DNA from: Paracoccaceae bacterium
GTDB lineage: Bacteria > Pseudomonadota > Alphaproteobacteria > Rhodobacterales > Rhodobacteraceae
DNA: 64,000 nt
Assembly: GCA_030066905.1 (NCBI GenBank)
Contig: JASJAR010000009.1
Span: forward strand, 1-64,000
Direction of reading: 5' to 3'
Below, piece after piece: positions 41,062-49,921 of this stretch; position 1 is the first letter of the stretch, and every line of letters starts with the position of its first letter. Below the pieces are notes generated by a model. It saw only the letters and a program-made list of their open reading frames with translations, ran no database searches and was not told where the DNA came from. Made by a program: the position numbers and the translations under genes.

Positions 41062-43920
41062 ATGAGCCACGGGGGCATTCTGCTTTTTCTGATCGCGCTT
41101 GCGCCCTTCATCGGGGCGCTCCTGCCCGGTCTCATGATCCGGGCCGGACGGACGACATGCGCGGTCTCGACCGCGATTCCCACCGCGCTCGCGCTCACGA
41201 TGCTCCTGATCCTGGCCCCCGGGGTTCTGCGCGGCGACATCGTGCAATTCGAGCTCCAGTGGTTGCCGCAGCTCGGTCTGTCGGCCTCGTTTTTCCTCGA
41301 CGGGCTGGGCTTGCTCTTTGCGGGGATGATCCTCGGTGTCGGGCTGCTCATCACGCTCTACGCGCGGTTCTATCTGTCGACCGACGACCCGATGGGGCAG
41401 TTCTACACCTATCTGCTGCTGTTTCAGGGGGCGATGCTGGGCATTGTCCTTTCGGACAACATCCTCCTTCTTCTGATCTTCTGGGAGTTGACGTCGCTCT
41501 CCTCGTTTCTGCTGATCGGCTACTGGAAACACCTGCCCGAGGGCCGCCAGGGGGCGCGCATGGCGCTGACCGTGACCGGCGCGGGCGGGCTGGCGATGAT
41601 CGGGGGGATGCTGATCCTCGGAAACGTGGCCGGCAGCTACAACCTCACCGATATCCTCGCGGCCGGCGAAGAGATCCGGGCTTCGGACTGGTACATCCCC
41701 GCCCTCCTGCTGATCCTGCTCGGAGCCTTCACGAAGTCCGCTCAGTTCCCGTTCCACTTCTGGCTGCCCCATGCGATGGCCGCACCGACGCCGGTTTCCG
41801 CCTATCTGCATTCGGCGACGATGGTGAAGGCCGGCGTGTTTCTGATGGCGCGGATGTGGCCCGCCCTCGCGGGCACCGATGCCTGGTTCTACATCGTGGC
41901 GACCACGGGGCTCGTGACGATGGTGGTCGGGGCGGCCATCGCGCTCTTCAAAGACGATCTGAAGGCGCTTCTGGCCTTCTCGACGGTCAGCCATCTCGGT
42001 CTTCTGACGATGCTTCTGGGCTTCGGCACCCAAGCCGCCGCAGTCGCGGCGGTGTTTCACATCATCAACCATCTGACATTCAAGGCCGCGCTCTTCATGA
42101 CCGCCGGCATCGTCGACCACGAAACCCACACCCGCGACATCAAACGACTGGGCGGGCTCAGGCATCTGATGCCGATCACCTTCCTCATTGGCACGGTCGC
42201 GGCTCTTTCGATGGCCGGGATACCGCTTCTGAACGGGTTCCTCTCGAAGGAGATGATGCTCGAAGAGGCCTCCCATACCGGCTGGCTCGGGAGCCCGTAC
42301 GCCGTTCCGGTACTCGCCACGCTTGGCGCGCTCTTGTCGGTGGCCTACTCGTTTCGGTTCGTCGCGCATGTCTTCCTCGGGCCCCGGCGCGACGACTACC
42401 CGCACACGCCCCACGATCCGCCCTTCGGGTTGTGGGCGGCTCCTGCGCTCCTTGTGGTGCTGGTGGTGGCGATCGGCGTCGCGCCGGTCCTGGCCGAAGG
42501 CATCGTGACGGCGGCGGCCAGTGCCGTGACGGGAAGCGATCTGCACCCCCATCTGAAGATCTGGCACGGTGTAACCCCGGCGCTCTGGATGTCGGTCATC
42601 GCGATCCTCGGCGGTGGCGTTCTTCTGGCCGTCCACGCCCCGCTCGACCGGGCCTGGGTCGCCGCGAAACGCCCCGAGGCGAAGGCGATCTTCGACTGGC
42701 TGATGGCTGCCGCGGTCGCCGCCGGGCGTTCGGTCACCGACGTCACGCATAACGGTGCGATCAGCCGGTATCTGGCGATCTTCACCGTCTCGGCCGTTGG
42801 CCTGGGATGGATCGCCTATGCGGGCAGCGGCCTTCCGGCGCCGACGCGCGATCTCCTGCCGGTGCCGCCCGTCATCGCTGTCGGCTGGCTTATGCTGATC
42901 GCGGCAACGGTGTCGGTCGTGGCGATGCACCGCCACAGGTTCCGCGCCCTCGTGCTGATCGGCGTGATCGGCCTGTCGATCTCGGCAGGCTTTGTCTATC
43001 TCTCCGCACCCGACCTCGCGCTGACGCAGATCTCGGTCGAGACCGTCACGATCATGCTCCTGCTCCTGGCCCTGCACTTCATGCCGCAGATGACGCCGAA
43101 GGAAAGCCCGACGGGCCTGAGGCTGCGGGACGGAGCCATCGCGCTCGCCGCCGGCGGCGGTGTGGGAGCGCTGGCCTACGCTTTCCTGATGCGCGACGTC
43201 GGCACGATCTCGGACTACCACGTTGCCAACAGCTACGAAGGCGGCGGCGGGACGAACGTGGTCAACGTCATCCTCGTCGACTTCCGGGGCTACGACACCT
43301 ACGGCGAGATCATCGTGCTCGGCATCGCGGGGCTCGTGATCTACGCGCTGATGCATGCCCTCCTCGGCGGCCCGGCGGCCCGGCGGCTGAAACGGGTGGT
43401 CTACGATTACGACCGCTCGCGCGACCGCCATCCCCTGATGATGGTGGTCGTCACCCGTGTGCTGATGCCCATCGCCGTCCTCGTCGGCGTCTACATCTTC
43501 CTTCGCGGCCATAACCAGCCGGGCGGCGGCTTCGTCGCCGGCCTCGTGATCGCCATCGCCCTTCTGATGCAGTATATGGCCTCGGGATTTGCCTGGACCC
43601 AGGAACGCAAACGCATCGAGTATCACACGCTGATCGGGCTTGGGGTCGTGATCGCTGGCCTCACGGGCGTCGGCGCCCTGATCGCGGGACAGCCGTTTCT
43701 CACCAGCGCCTTCACCTACATCCACCTGCCGCCGATCGAGGAGTTCGAACTGGCCACGGCGATGCTCTTCGACCTTGGTGTGTTCCTGACCGTGCTCGGC
43801 GCAGTGATGCTGATGCTCTACAGCCTGTCGCGGATCGCCCGGTTCGCCGGCGAGACGGTGAACGTCGAACCGATGGACTACGACCCCGGCGCCCATGCGG
43901 ACGAAAAGGCGGAGGCCTGA
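41062..43920 (+). CDS. mrpA: Mrp/Mnh Na+/H+ antiporter, fused subunits A and B
   Basis: 952 aa, about 20 or more membrane helices. The N-terminal 500 residues are the proton-antiporter domain related to respiratory complex I NuoL (FWELTSLSSFLLIGYW, KSAQFPFHFWLPHAMAAPTPVSAYLHSATMVKAG region); a middle domain follows, and from about residue 780 (VTRVLMPIAVLVGVYIFLRG) the MrpB/MnhB domain is joined in frame. The A+B fusion is known in alphaproteobacterial Pha/Mrp systems. It exports Na+ (or K+) in exchange for protons as a multi-subunit complex with the five genes that follow. Confidence 0.95.
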   Translation: MSHGGILLFLIALAPFIGALLPGLMIRAGRTTCAVSTAIPTALALTMLLILAPGVLRGDIVQFELQWLPQLGLSASFFLDGLGLLFAGMILGVGLLITLYARFYLSTDDPMGQFYTYLLLFQGAMLGIVLSDNILLLLIFWELTSLSSFLLIGYWKHLPEGRQGARMALTVTGAGGLAMIGGMLILGNVAGSYNLTDILAAGEEIRASDWYIPALLLILLGAFTKSAQFPFHFWLPHAMAAPTPVSAYLHSATMVKAGVFLMARMWPALAGTDAWFYIVATTGLVTMVVGAAIALFKDDLKALLAFSTVSHLGLLTMLLGFGTQAAAVAAVFHIINHLTFKAALFMTAGIVDHETHTRDIKRLGGLRHLMPITFLIGTVAALSMAGIPLLNGFLSKEMMLEEASHTGWLGSPYAVPVLATLGALLSVAYSFRFVAHVFLGPRRDDYPHTPHDPPFGLWAAPALLVVLVVAIGVAPVLAEGIVTAAASAVTGSDLHPHLKIWHGVTPALWMSVIAILGGGVLLAVHAPLDRAWVAAKRPEAKAIFDWLMAAAVAAGRSVTDVTHNGAISRYLAIFTVSAVGLGWIAYAGSGLPAPTRDLLPVPPVIAVGWLMLIAATVSVVAMHRHRFRALVLIGVIGLSISAGFVYLSAPDLALTQISVETVTIMLLLLALHFMPQMTPKESPTGLRLRDGAIALAAGGGVGALAYAFLMRDVGTISDYHVANSYEGGGGTNVVNVILVDFRGYDTYGEIIVLGIAGLVIYALMHALLGGPAARRLKRVVYDYDRSRDRHPLMMVVVTRVLMPIAVLVGVYIFLRGHNQPGGGFVAGLVIAIALLMQYMASGFAWTQERKRIEYHTLIGLGVVIAGLTGVGALIAGQPFLTSAFTYIHLPPIEEFELATAMLFDLGVFLTVLGAVMLMLYSLSRIARFAGETVNVEPMDYDPGAHADEKAEA

Positions 43921-43921
43921 G

Positions 43922-44284
43922 GTGGAGGTCATCGTCGCAAGCTCTGTTGGCGTGCTCACCGCGGGCGGGGTCTACCTTCTGCTCCGGCTGCGCACCTTTC
44001 CGGTGATCCTCGGCCTCGCCCTTCTGTCCTATGCGGTGAACGTGTTCCTCTTCGCCAGCGGACGGCTCGCCATCGACATGTCGCCGATCCTGTCAACCTA
44101 CGGCGAGGCCTCCTATACCGATCCGCTGCCGCAGGCGCTGGTTCTGACGGCCATCGTGATTTCCTTCGGGATGACGGCGGTTCTCGTCATGATCGGTCTC
44201 GGGGCCTTCCTTGAAGCCGACGACGACCGGATCGATGTCGATCTCCTCGACAGCGAGGACGATGCCGGGGATGCCGCGCGATGA
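43922..44284 (+). CDS. mrpC: Mrp antiporter subunit C
   Basis: 120 aa from GTG 43922, 1 bp after the mrpA stop. Three membrane helices, NuoK-like: VGVLTAGGVYLLLRLR, VILGLALLSYAVNVFLFASG and ALVLTAIVISFGMTAVLVMIG. The TDPLPQALVLTAIVI block is the family signature. Its stop overlaps mrpD (ATGA). Confidence 0.95.
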   Translation: MEVIVASSVGVLTAGGVYLLLRLRTFPVILGLALLSYAVNVFLFASGRLAIDMSPILSTYGEASYTDPLPQALVLTAIVISFGMTAVLVMIGLGAFLEADDDRIDVDLLDSEDDAGDAAR

Positions 44285-45804
44285 TGCACTGGATCATCGT
44301 CCCCGTGGTTCTGCCGGCCCTTCTCGCACCGCTCATCGCCTTCGCGATGCGCCACGACATTACCCTTGCCCGGACGGCATCGACGGCTGGCACGGTTCTG
44401 CTTCTCGGGGTCGCCGTCGGCCTCGTCCTCGTCGCCGCCGACGGACAGACCCATGTCTACCGGTTGGGCGACTGGCCGGCGCCGTTCGGGATCGTTCTGG
44501 TGCTCGACCGGCTCTCGGCGCTCATGGTGGTCCTGACGGCGACGCTTGCCCTCCTGGTGCTGATCCATGCCATGGCGACCGGGTGGGATGCCCGGGGGCG
44601 GCATTTCCATGCCCTCTTCCAGTTTCAGCTTATGGGCATCTGCGGGGCCTTCCTCACCGGCGACGTGTTCAACCTCTTCGTCTTCTTCGAGGTCCTTCTG
44701 ATCGCGTCATACGGGCTGATGATCCATTCGGGGGGGCGCGCACGGATTCAGGCCGGCCTGCAATATGTGGTGATGAACCTCGCCGGCTCGACGCTGTTTC
44801 TCTTCGCGCTCGGCACGCTCTATGCCGCGACGGGGACGCTCAACATCGCCGACCTCGCCACCCGCCTTGCGGAGATACCCCAAGGCGAGGCAGCGCTGGT
44901 GCGTGTCGCCGTGATCCTTCTGATGATCGTCTTTGCGGTGAAGGCGGCGCTCTTTCCGGTTCAGTTCTGGCTGCCCAATACTTACGCTAACGCGCCGGCG
45001 CCGGTGGCAGCCCTCTTCGCGATCATGACCAAGGTCGGGGCCTATGCGATCTTGCGGGTCCATACGATTGCCTTCGGTCCGGGCATCGCGGGAACCGAGG
45101 ACATTGCCCCGACCTGGCTTCTGCCCGCCGCCATCGTCACTATCGCCGTCGGCGCCTTCGGCGTACTCGGCGCGCGACGTCTGATGCCGCTCATCGCGTT
45201 TTCGGTCGTGGGTTCGATGGGCACGTTGCTGGTCGCCGTCGCCGCCTTCTCGCCGGCCGCGACGACGGCGGCGCTGTACTACATGGTGCACTCGACCTTC
45301 GCCGCCGCCTGTCTGTTCCTGATCGCCGATCTTGTCGTCACCCGGCGCGCGGCAGATACCCTGCGGCCGGCCCCAGCGACCGCCCAGAACGGCCTCTTCG
45401 CCGCTCTCTTCTTCGCCGCCGCCATCGGCATGGCCGGGATGCCGCCGCTGAGCGGGTTCCTCGGCAAGCTCCTCGTTCTCGACGCGTTGCGGGAGCCCGG
45501 AACCATAGCCTGGGTCTGGTCGGCGATCCTCATCGGCTCGCTTCTGACCATCATCGGCTTCGCCCGTGCGGGCAGCACTCTGTTCTGGAAGTCCACGGCC
45601 ATCGGGGGCGTTCGCGGAGAGGTCGCCACGGCCCCCCGGGCGACACCGATGGAGATCGCGCCGACAATGGCGGCCCTCGCCACACTGGGACTGCTCGCCG
45701 TCTTCGCCGGGCCGGTCGCCGCCTATCTCGACGGCACCGCCCAGCAACTCTTCGACCGCGCCGGTTACGTCTCGGCCGTGCTCGGCCCTTCAGAGGAGGG
45801 CTGA
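44281..45804 (+). CDS. mrpD: Mrp antiporter subunit D
   Basis: 507 aa, about 14 membrane helices, a second antiporter-like subunit related to NuoM/NuoN. Typical blocks are FNLFVFFEVLLIASYGLM, VKAALFPVQFWLPNTYANAP with the functional Lys, and AGMPPLSGFLGKLLVLDAL. It starts inside the mrpC stop. Second proton channel of the complex. Confidence 0.95.
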   Translation: MMHWIIVPVVLPALLAPLIAFAMRHDITLARTASTAGTVLLLGVAVGLVLVAADGQTHVYRLGDWPAPFGIVLVLDRLSALMVVLTATLALLVLIHAMATGWDARGRHFHALFQFQLMGICGAFLTGDVFNLFVFFEVLLIASYGLMIHSGGRARIQAGLQYVVMNLAGSTLFLFALGTLYAATGTLNIADLATRLAEIPQGEAALVRVAVILLMIVFAVKAALFPVQFWLPNTYANAPAPVAALFAIMTKVGAYAILRVHTIAFGPGIAGTEDIAPTWLLPAAIVTIAVGAFGVLGARRLMPLIAFSVVGSMGTLLVAVAAFSPAATTAALYYMVHSTFAAACLFLIADLVVTRRAADTLRPAPATAQNGLFAALFFAAAIGMAGMPPLSGFLGKLLVLDALREPGTIAWVWSAILIGSLLTIIGFARAGSTLFWKSTAIGGVRGEVATAPRATPMEIAPTMAALATLGLLAVFAGPVAAYLDGTAQQLFDRAGYVSAVLGPSEEG

Positions 45805-45807
45805 GAC

Positions 45808-46299
45808 ATGCTGATGCGCCTCGTCCCGCACCCGCTCCTGAGCCTAACCCTCGTCGTTGCATGGCTTGCCCTCGTCAACACCTTCACCCTCGGCAATCTC
45901 ATCCTCGGCACTTTTTTCGGTCTGATCATACCGCTTCTCACGGCCGCCTACTGGCCGGACCGCCCGAAGATCAGGCGGCCGCTGAAGGCCGCCGAATACG
46001 GGCTCGTCGTGCTCTGGGACATCATCGTGGCGAACGTCCAGGTCGCGAGCATCATCCTCTTCAAGCCCGAACCCACGATCCGGTCCCATTGGGTCGTCGT
46101 GCCGCTGGAGCTCACCTCCGCCGAAGCCATCACCGTGCTTGCGGGGACAATCACGATGACCCCCGGAACGGTTTCGGCGATGCTGTCGTCCGACGGCGGC
46201 TGCATTCTCGTCCATTGTCTGCACACCGATAACCCCGACGATGTCCGCGATGCGATCAAATCGCGGTATGAACGCCGCCTCATGGAGATCTTCCCGTGA
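45808..46299 (+). CDS. mrpE: Mrp antiporter subunit E
   Basis: 163 aa, two or three N-terminal membrane helices and a soluble C-terminal part (SAEAITVLAGTITMTPGTVSA, the MrpE signature, then LVHCLHTDNPDD). Needed for assembly or activity of the complex. It starts 3 bp after mrpD and overlaps mrpF by four bases. Confidence 0.94.
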   Translation: MLMRLVPHPLLSLTLVVAWLALVNTFTLGNLILGTFFGLIIPLLTAAYWPDRPKIRRPLKAAEYGLVVLWDIIVANVQVASIILFKPEPTIRSHWVVVPLELTSAEAITVLAGTITMTPGTVSAMLSSDGGCILVHCLHTDNPDDVRDAIKSRYERRLMEIFP

Positions 46300-46565
46300 T
46301 CGAATACGCCCTCATCTTTTGCGCACTTTGCTACGGCGCCGCCCTGCTTCTCGACCTCTGGCGCATCGCCGCCGGACCGGATGCGGCCGACCGCATCCTG
46401 GCTCTCGACACGATGGTCATCAACGTCATCGCGCTCCTGGTTCTCTACGGCATCTGGCGGGGGACGGCGGTCTACTTCGAAGCGGCAATGCTCATTGCCA
46501 TGGTCGGGTTCGTCTCGACGGTTGCCTATTGCCGCTACCAATTGCGCGGCGACATCATCGAGTGA
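46296..46565 (+). CDS. mrpF: Mrp antiporter subunit F
   Basis: 89 aa, three membrane helices. The loop GPDAADRILALDTMVINVIAL is the MrpF signature. Start overlaps the mrpE stop (GTGATCG context). Small structural subunit of the complex. Confidence 0.94.
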   Translation: MIEYALIFCALCYGAALLLDLWRIAAGPDAADRILALDTMVINVIALLVLYGIWRGTAVYFEAAMLIAMVGFVSTVAYCRYQLRGDIIE

Positions 46566-46574
46566 GGTAGCGCC

Positions 46575-46949
46575 ATGCATCCTGCCGCCGAAATCGTGAT
46601 CGCCATCGCTCTCGTCATCAGCGGGGTCTTCGGCTTTGTCGGCTCCTATGGGCTGATCAAACTGAAGGACACCGTGCAGCGGCTCCACGCCCCGACCAAG
46701 GCCACGACGCTCGGCGTCGGCGGCGTCCTGATCGCCTCGATGGTCTATTTCGTCGCCGACACGGAACAGATCTCCATCCACGAATTGCTGATCACGCTGT
46801 TTTTGTTCCTTACTGCGCCTATCACCGCGAACTTCATCGCCAAGACCTACATGGCGCGTAATCTCGAGGACGACGAGCTGCCGCGGAGTGTCGGCAAATT
46901 CGGGTGGTCGGTCTACGACGCCCCCCCCGATGGCGGGATGGAGCGCTGA
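46575..46949 (+). CDS. mrpG: Mrp antiporter subunit G
   Basis: 124 aa, three membrane helices with the signature LKDTVQRLHAPTKATTLGVGG and a C-terminal tail (PRSVGKFGWSVYDAPPDGG). Last gene of the mrpABCDEFG set, 9 bp after mrpF. It ends 13 bp from the convergent gene at 46963. Confidence 0.94.
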   Translation: MHPAAEIVIAIALVISGVFGFVGSYGLIKLKDTVQRLHAPTKATTLGVGGVLIASMVYFVADTEQISIHELLITLFLFLTAPITANFIAKTYMARNLEDDELPRSVGKFGWSVYDAPPDGGMER

Positions 46950-46962
46950 CGAGGCGGCCCGC

Positions 46963-47709
46963 TCAGCGCAGCTCGACGTCGGCCACGGCGGCCAAAACCG
47001 CCTCGGCGTTCGCGCCGTTGATCGGTTGGCACACCGCATGGGTGATCTGCGGATAGAAGCCGAGGAACTTGATGCGCTTGCCGTAAAAGCGCACCTTGCA
47101 TCCGTTCTCCTCGGAGACGAAGGCGCCGGCCAGCTCGCCGGGGTAATGCGGCTGAAAGTACCGGATGTAGGACACCACATCGAGGTAGATGCTGTCGCGG
47201 ATGCGGAACTCGACCGAGTCGAACTGCGCCTCGCAGGGGTAGCGCCGGCAGGCGTAGACCACCAGCTCGCCCGGACGGCCCTCGACGCTGTTGGGCTGGC
47301 TGAAAACCAGAACATCCGCATCCGCCAGGAGGTTGATCGCCAAGGCGTCGTAGGTGAACCGCGCGGCCATCGGAATCGCGTTCACGATGAGGTGGAAGCC
47401 GAAGAACACCGTGAAGAGCGCAAGGGCGAAGATCGTCGCCGCGCCGCGGGGTTTGCTGTACCTGCCGTCCGCGTCCTTGGCGAAGGCGTGGAAGAGGCGT
47501 TTGCAGAGCGACCAGTATTTTCGGACGGGCCAGCTGAAGAGCGCCCAGACGCGCCGGAGGTACCTCCGCCAGAGGATCGACCCCGTGCCGACCGCCCGGT
47601 CGATCGCAGCGAGCGGAGAGCTTTCCGCCGCGGTCTCCTTGGCCTTCCTGCGGCGCTGTTCGTCGCGCAGAAGCTCCTCGGCGCGGGAAAGGGGATCGTC
47701 GTCATTCAT
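46963..47709 (-). CDS. Unrecognised single-span membrane protein, part of the AAA+/coiled-coil operon
   Basis: 248 aa from ATG 47709 (an earlier start at 47763 would overlap the previous gene). The N-terminal 90 residues are charged and cytoplasmic-looking (RAEELLRDEQRRRKAKET). One clear membrane span (IFALALFTVFFGFHLIV, about 95-115) follows, then an extracytoplasmic part with four cysteines (ACRRYPCEA; NGCKVRF; AVCQPING) that could form disulfides. It is the last of three minus-strand genes after the coiled-coil and HSP100-like genes, with the start 26 bp from the previous stop. No family recognised; likely the membrane anchor of the system. Confidence 0.75.
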   Translation of the reverse strand: MNDDDPLSRAEELLRDEQRRRKAKETAAESSPLAAIDRAVGTGSILWRRYLRRVWALFSWPVRKYWSLCKRLFHAFAKDADGRYSKPRGAATIFALALFTVFFGFHLIVNAIPMAARFTYDALAINLLADADVLVFSQPNSVEGRPGELVVYACRRYPCEAQFDSVEFRIRDSIYLDVVSYIRYFQPHYPGELAGAFVSEENGCKVRFYGKRIKFLGFYPQITHAVCQPINGANAEAVLAAVADVELR

Positions 47710-47734
47710 GGCCGGCGCTTTCGAAAAAGGCGCA

Positions 47735-49912
47735 TCACGCCGCCTCCGCCAAGAGGTCGACAACCCCGCCCTGTTCGCCGGTATAGGTGATCGTCAGCCG
47801 GTCGACGGTATCGGGTTCCGACAGGAGCTTCCTCGCGATCCGGGGGTAGACCTCGGCGGCAAAGAAGCCGGGGATGCCCCGTGCCCCGTGTATCGGATTG
47901 TACCGGTCCCGGCACAGGGCGGAAACCGCTTCGGGTGCCATATGGATGGTCACTTCGCTGCCGCCATCGGCAATCCGGCGATTGACCTTCTGAAGCTCCC
48001 GGACCGCGATTTTCTCGATCAGCTTCAGCGGCAGGCGGTTGAAGCCGATGATGTTCTGGCGGCCGGCGAAGCGGTTCAGGAACTCCGGCCGGAAGCTCTC
48101 TTCCAACTCGTCCATCGTGGCCGCCATCGCTTCGTCGTAGCTCAGGCTGTCGTCGAGAAACTGGGACTGCCCGATATTGGTGGTCATCAGCACGATGCAA
48201 TTGGCAAACGACACCGTGAGCCCGCGGTTGTCCGTCAATCGGCCGTCGTCGAGCACCTGAAGAAAGACGTTGAAGACGTCCGGATGGGCCTTTTCGACTT
48301 CGTCGAACAGGACGATGGAATGGGGGTTGCGGCGCACCGAGTTCGTCAGGATGCCGCCCGCCTCATACCCTTCGTAGCCCGGCGGGGCGCCGATGAGTTT
48401 CGCCATCGCGTGCTTTTCCATGTATTCGGACATGTCAAAGCGCAGCATCGCCTTTTCGCTGTCCTTAAGCGCCCAGGCGAGGGATTTGGCGATCTCGGTT
48501 TTGCCCACGCCTGAGGGGCCGCAGAACATGAACGAGCCCTGGGGCTTGTCGGGCTCTTTGAGGCCGGCATTGGCCATCATCACCGCCCCGACGAGCTTTT
48601 CCACGGCGTGATCCTGGCCGTAAACCCGCTCCTTCAGCGCGTCTTCGAGGCCGAGCAGCTTCAGCCGCGTGTCCTGATTGAGCTTGTCGGCGGGAATGCC
48701 GGAGATCGCCGAGAACTCCTCTGTGACCGCGGTGTCGGTCAGTTCGAGCCCCTGGTTGATCTGTTCCGTCAATGCCTCGAAGGCGGACCGGTTGTCGGCG
48801 ATGGCACGCACGGCGGTACGGATCTCTTCGTTGATCCGCGCCTCTTCCTTCGTCCCGAACCCCGCCTGCCCGAGCTTGGCCGAAAAGCCCGTGCGCTCGA
48901 CCGGCTCTTCGGCCGCACCGACTTGGCGGGCCTGCTCCTTTGCAAGTTCGTCTTCGAGCGCCAGGAGCAACTCCTCGCCGGCCTTTTGCGCCTGATGGAG
49001 CGACGACAAGCGCCTATGCTTCTCCGCCCAGTCCCGCTGCGCCGCTTGCAACTCCGCCTCGAGGGCGGCGCGCCTGGCGGAAGCCACGTCGCCGGCCTCC
49101 CCGGGCAGCTCCGAAAGGGCAGCCCGCAGACGTTCGATCTCGGCGGGTTCCGCATGGTAGCGCTGGCGGTATGCGGTCAGCGCACGGTCGAGCAGGTTGA
49201 GCGTGCGCTCGGGCTGGGCCCGGCTGAGGCTCATATCGCTCAGGTCGTATTTGCCGGTCAGTTCGATGGCCGCGTCGATGGCGGCTTCGGAGAGCGGAAT
49301 GCGATGATGCCCATGGAGCGCCTTCGCCACCTGCAAGGCGATGTCGCGCAATGCCTCCGGCGTCGGCTCACGCACGTCGATCATCGTGAAGATCTCGCGC
49401 ATGTTGGAATGGCACTTCAGCACCACTTCGAGGTCGTCGTCGCGCGCTTCGAGGATGCACTGGAAGCGCTGGTTGTGAACGTCGCGCATGATCGCGTTGA
49501 TCAGGTGGGTCGACCCGTTGTTGCGGGCCGCATCGATGAAGTCCCGCGCGTCGTCGACGATCAGGACACTGTTTGCCGTGCGCAGGAGCGTGCGGCGCAG
49601 CCGCTCGAAGGCCGCCGAGATCACCGATTGGACGCCGGACGAAAACAGCCCGTCCGTGTCGAGCCAGAACAGCCGCTTCGAGATGATGTCGAACGGCATC
49701 GTCGGATCGTCCTTCGCGGCCTGAAGGCCAAGGCAGATCGATGAGCATCCGACCCCTCCGGGCCCCACCAGAAGCACGTTCGAGGCATGTTTGCGCATCA
49801 GCATGCCGCAGATCTTCTTCAGTTCGGCTTCCCGCCCGACGAGGCGAAATCCGGGCCTGGCCGCCAGAACGTCGGCGCCGCGAATGAGGTAGTCCCTGAC
49901 CTGATCGGGCAT
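47735..49912 (-). CDS. HSP100/Clp-like AAA+ protein with degenerate first ATPase site
   Basis: 725 aa. It lacks the usual Clp N-domain: the first AAA region starts almost at residue 24 (LVGREAELKKICGML). Its Walker A reads GPGGVGCSS with Cys56 in place of the invariant Lys, and the Walker B reads VLIVDDA rather than a DE pair, so this site is probably unable to hydrolyse ATP. A coiled-coil middle part (about 255-330) follows. The second AAA domain is intact (GPSGVGKTE near residue 465, SIVLFDEVEKAHPDVFN), with ClpB-type D2-small end. No adaptor or ClpP-binding loop is seen, so it is likely a remodeller not a protease part. Middle gene of the three-gene operon. Confidence 0.85.
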   Translation of the reverse strand: MPDQVRDYLIRGADVLAARPGFRLVGREAELKKICGMLMRKHASNVLLVGPGGVGCSSICLGLQAAKDDPTMPFDIISKRLFWLDTDGLFSSGVQSVISAAFERLRRTLLRTANSVLIVDDARDFIDAARNNGSTHLINAIMRDVHNQRFQCILEARDDDLEVVLKCHSNMREIFTMIDVREPTPEALRDIALQVAKALHGHHRIPLSEAAIDAAIELTGKYDLSDMSLSRAQPERTLNLLDRALTAYRQRYHAEPAEIERLRAALSELPGEAGDVASARRAALEAELQAAQRDWAEKHRRLSSLHQAQKAGEELLLALEDELAKEQARQVGAAEEPVERTGFSAKLGQAGFGTKEEARINEEIRTAVRAIADNRSAFEALTEQINQGLELTDTAVTEEFSAISGIPADKLNQDTRLKLLGLEDALKERVYGQDHAVEKLVGAVMMANAGLKEPDKPQGSFMFCGPSGVGKTEIAKSLAWALKDSEKAMLRFDMSEYMEKHAMAKLIGAPPGYEGYEAGGILTNSVRRNPHSIVLFDEVEKAHPDVFNVFLQVLDDGRLTDNRGLTVSFANCIVLMTTNIGQSQFLDDSLSYDEAMAATMDELEESFRPEFLNRFAGRQNIIGFNRLPLKLIEKIAVRELQKVNRRIADGGSEVTIHMAPEAVSALCRDRYNPIHGARGIPGFFAAEVYPRIARKLLSEPDTVDRLTITYTGEQGGVVDLLAEAA

Positions 49913-49921
49913 CGGCCGGCC

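Noticed and set aside
41005-43959. A 984-codon frame antisense to mrpA
   Set aside because: It is a charged Arg/Asp/His-rich shadow of membrane-protein codons, while mrpA on the plus strand has clear motifs.
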